The translations under genes were made by a program, and so were the position numbers. The notes beneath the pieces are model-generated. The model saw only the letters and a program-made list of their open reading frames with translations, did not search any database and was not told the DNA's origin. Positions 62,504 through 64,000 of a stretch of DNA of 64,000 nucleotides are shown here, piece after piece (the first letter of the stretch is position 1; every line of letters begins with the position of its first letter). The DNA comes from Lepturacanthus savala (Eukaryota > Chordata > Actinopteri > Scombriformes > Trichiuridae), in assembly GCA_030544235.1 (NCBI GenBank), contig CM060465.1, positions 32,929,488-32,993,487 of the forward strand, read 5' to 3'.

Positions 62504-63290
62504 CAGTGAAGCACTGACACATGAAAACATGAAACCATCAATAATGAAACGACATTTAGTAACGAAACACTCTGTGACCTGTAATTCAAGAAAAGTCTAC
62601 CTGATTTTATACAGTTCAATTTAGATTACTGAGACTTAAGGAGCATCACCAATTTAAACTGATAATGATAATAATGAATAATGATAATGATTAAAAGGCT
62701 GAATTTTTAGTTCATTTTTCAAGTTTTTAGAACTTTTCTTTCACTTTTTTGTTTATTTTATGTTTTTAACAGTGCATGAAGGTATTGTGTTTCATGAAAT
62801 AATATTATAGTGTAAATTTGAGCGAGCTGCTGATCTAAATCATTGTATTTGAAGGTCAAATGAAAAGTGAGCACACCCGAAATGTCAGTAAGAATACGGC
62901 ATCGCACAGGAAAACCGTGCACACACAAATACAGGAAGCACGGTGGGTCAACTGAAACCGACAGACAGACAGTGAACAGACGCTCCGGGTAATAATTTCA
63001 TTGTTCACCTTTGTTTTCCCTTTCAGGTTTGGCTAACTTCGGAGGTTTGTTTAAAATCTGTGTGACTCACAGCTGGTTTGGTTCCCAGATCTCACCACTT
63101 AACTCACTTAGTACAATATTATTATTACCAATAGGGATGATGTGTAAAATTATTCAAATTAGAAGTTAAATGTCACAGAATTTGTTTGTTTCTGCCTATT
63201 TATCAATGGTGTGAGAACTTCATAAAGAACATGTTTTCCTTCTATGACACAAACTATTTTCTTTAAACTTAAACTAACAGAGCGATGTAC
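62504..63290. other. AT-rich intronic sequence
   Basis: No gene is seen. Confidence 0.5.
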
Positions 63291-63322
63291 ATCAGCCATA
63301 CGACCACAGAAGAAAAGTCCCT

Positions 63323-63580
63323 CTATACGTTGCAATACATAACCTCAACATCAACAAGCCTGTGAACTCTTTGCACTCTGTGAGCCCAGTCGGTGTCTGA
63401 GGACCCTCCCTGATTCTTAGGTGAAACAGAGCAGAGGCAGCAGAAACACAGCAGCAGGGACAGGGCCTGTAGTGTAGCAGAGCTAGTCCAGATCTGCGTG
63501 AAACCTGATCGACGGACGGACTGGGCCCGGGCGGACTGGGAGGGATCAGGACTGCTGTCAGTGCTGCTGGTGTCAGCCAT
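63323..63580 (-). CDS. Unrecognised ORF with hydrophobic Cys/Leu segment (possible first exon or lone small ORF)
   Basis: From an internal ATG at 63580-63578 the minus strand encodes MADTSSTDSSPDPSQSARAQ, then basic residues (VRRSGF), then a hydrophobic run ALSLLLCFCCLCSVS at about residues 41-55, then a polar tail. The layout of a Ser-rich cytoplasmic N-terminus, basic flank and hydrophobic anchor is that of a type II membrane or signal-anchor protein. A longer frame starts at 63649. GAG|gttatg at about 63332 could be a weak donor. No family is recognised and a chance frame is possible. It is on the same strand as kcnq1. Confidence 0.25.
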   Translation of the reverse strand: MADTSSTDSSPDPSQSARAQSVRRSGFTQIWTSSATLQALSLLLCFCCLCSVSPKNQGGSSDTDWAHRVQRVHRLVDVEVMYCNV

Positions 63581-63649
63581 GCAGACAGGTACGCCTGTCT
63601 GAGCTGTAGCAATGAAGGGAGACATGGGTGTATTTGTGTAATGCAACAA

Positions 63650-64000
63650 GTTGTCAGAGATTCACTGATCTGATTACATATGACAGATTTTTATAGATGA
63701 CAGAACTACATTTGTTTTAACAGTTTAAAATATTACTGCTTTTCTTCCTCCTTTAAATTGTGAGCACTAATACCAGTAACAATCAGTGTGTTTGCATGTA
63801 GCTTAATCGAGCTCTGCTCAAAATTCAGTTTTGGCGTCTAATCATTACTTCTGCTCTTGTTCCAATTTACATGCAACAGAGAAAACCGAATTACTGATGG
63901 TAACATGTCCTCCTTAACACTAGGGGGCGATATGTGTCGTTTCAATGGGATAATATGGCTCCTTTCCTGTTGACCTACTACATCATCATATTATTAGTTT
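63650..64000. other. Intronic or flanking sequence to window end
   Basis: AT-rich; nothing is recognised. Confidence 0.5.

Overview
This window is vertebrate DNA and almost certainly from a ray-finned (teleost) fish. It contains two recognisable coding exons of a KCNQ1-type potassium channel, a tRNA-headed SINE of the V-SINE/DANA kind, Tc1-derived elements of a type widespread in fishes, many palindromic DNA-transposon remnants, and very long CA/TG microsatellites. No bacterial-style operon, CRISPR array or intact mobile element is present. Most long open frames are artefacts of dinucleotide repeats.

The only gene identified with confidence lies on the minus strand at the left edge. The exons equivalent to human KCNQ1 exons 12 (2020-2095) and 13 (922-1016) have the same lengths (76 and 95 bp) and phases as in human. 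They encode the cytoplasmic helix B to helix C segment. Exon 14 would lie left of position 1. I could not find exon 11 or any earlier exon to the right, so nearly all of the window (2096-64000) is best read as one giant intron 11, or intron 11 plus 5' flank if a divergent exon was missed. The 3' splice site of exon 13 sits 9 nt downstream of an uninterrupted (TG)63 tract, on the sense strand, where a polypyrimidine tract would be expected. Four more TG-sense tracts lie within 4.2 kb.

Layout: 1-800 repeat family A; 922-2095 kcnq1 exons; 2-6.5 kb dense microsatellites and repeat family B; 8.3-10.2 kb palindromic MITE, 31-32 bp minisatellite and a degenerate repeat; 10.5-20.5 kb mostly unique with purine-rich and conserved-looking islands; 20.8-21.7 kb second family A element; 22.8-23.7 kb Tc1-derived MITE carrying a V-SINE and a LINE 3' end, each with target-site duplications; 23.7-24.3 kb transposon-like open frames, one with a PIP-box-like motif; 26.5-27.9 kb conserved-looking islands; 28.0-28.4 kb GT/GA low complexity; 32.0-32.25 kb long hairpin; 34.5 and 35.3 kb LINE and Tc1 fragments; 40.1 kb unrecognised ORF; 40.5-43.1 kb inverted copies of one MITE family around a (CA)52 tract; 45.9-46.6 kb MITE and family B; 46.6-47.6 kb GC-rich island; 50.8-51.9 kb DNA transposon with a nested family A MITE; 55.9-57.4 kb inverted repeat pair; 58.6-59.3 kb GC-rich island with an ORF ending at a strong splice donor; 59.8-60.3 kb CCAA repeat and a 124-bp tandem duplication; 62.0-62.3 kb MITE; 63.3-63.6 kb a possible signal-anchor-like ORF.

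There is no multigene pathway to describe. The window is mainly regulatory and repeat-filled intronic DNA of a heart/epithelial potassium-channel gene. The conserved-looking islands are candidate enhancers whose status depends on cross-species alignment, which I could not run.
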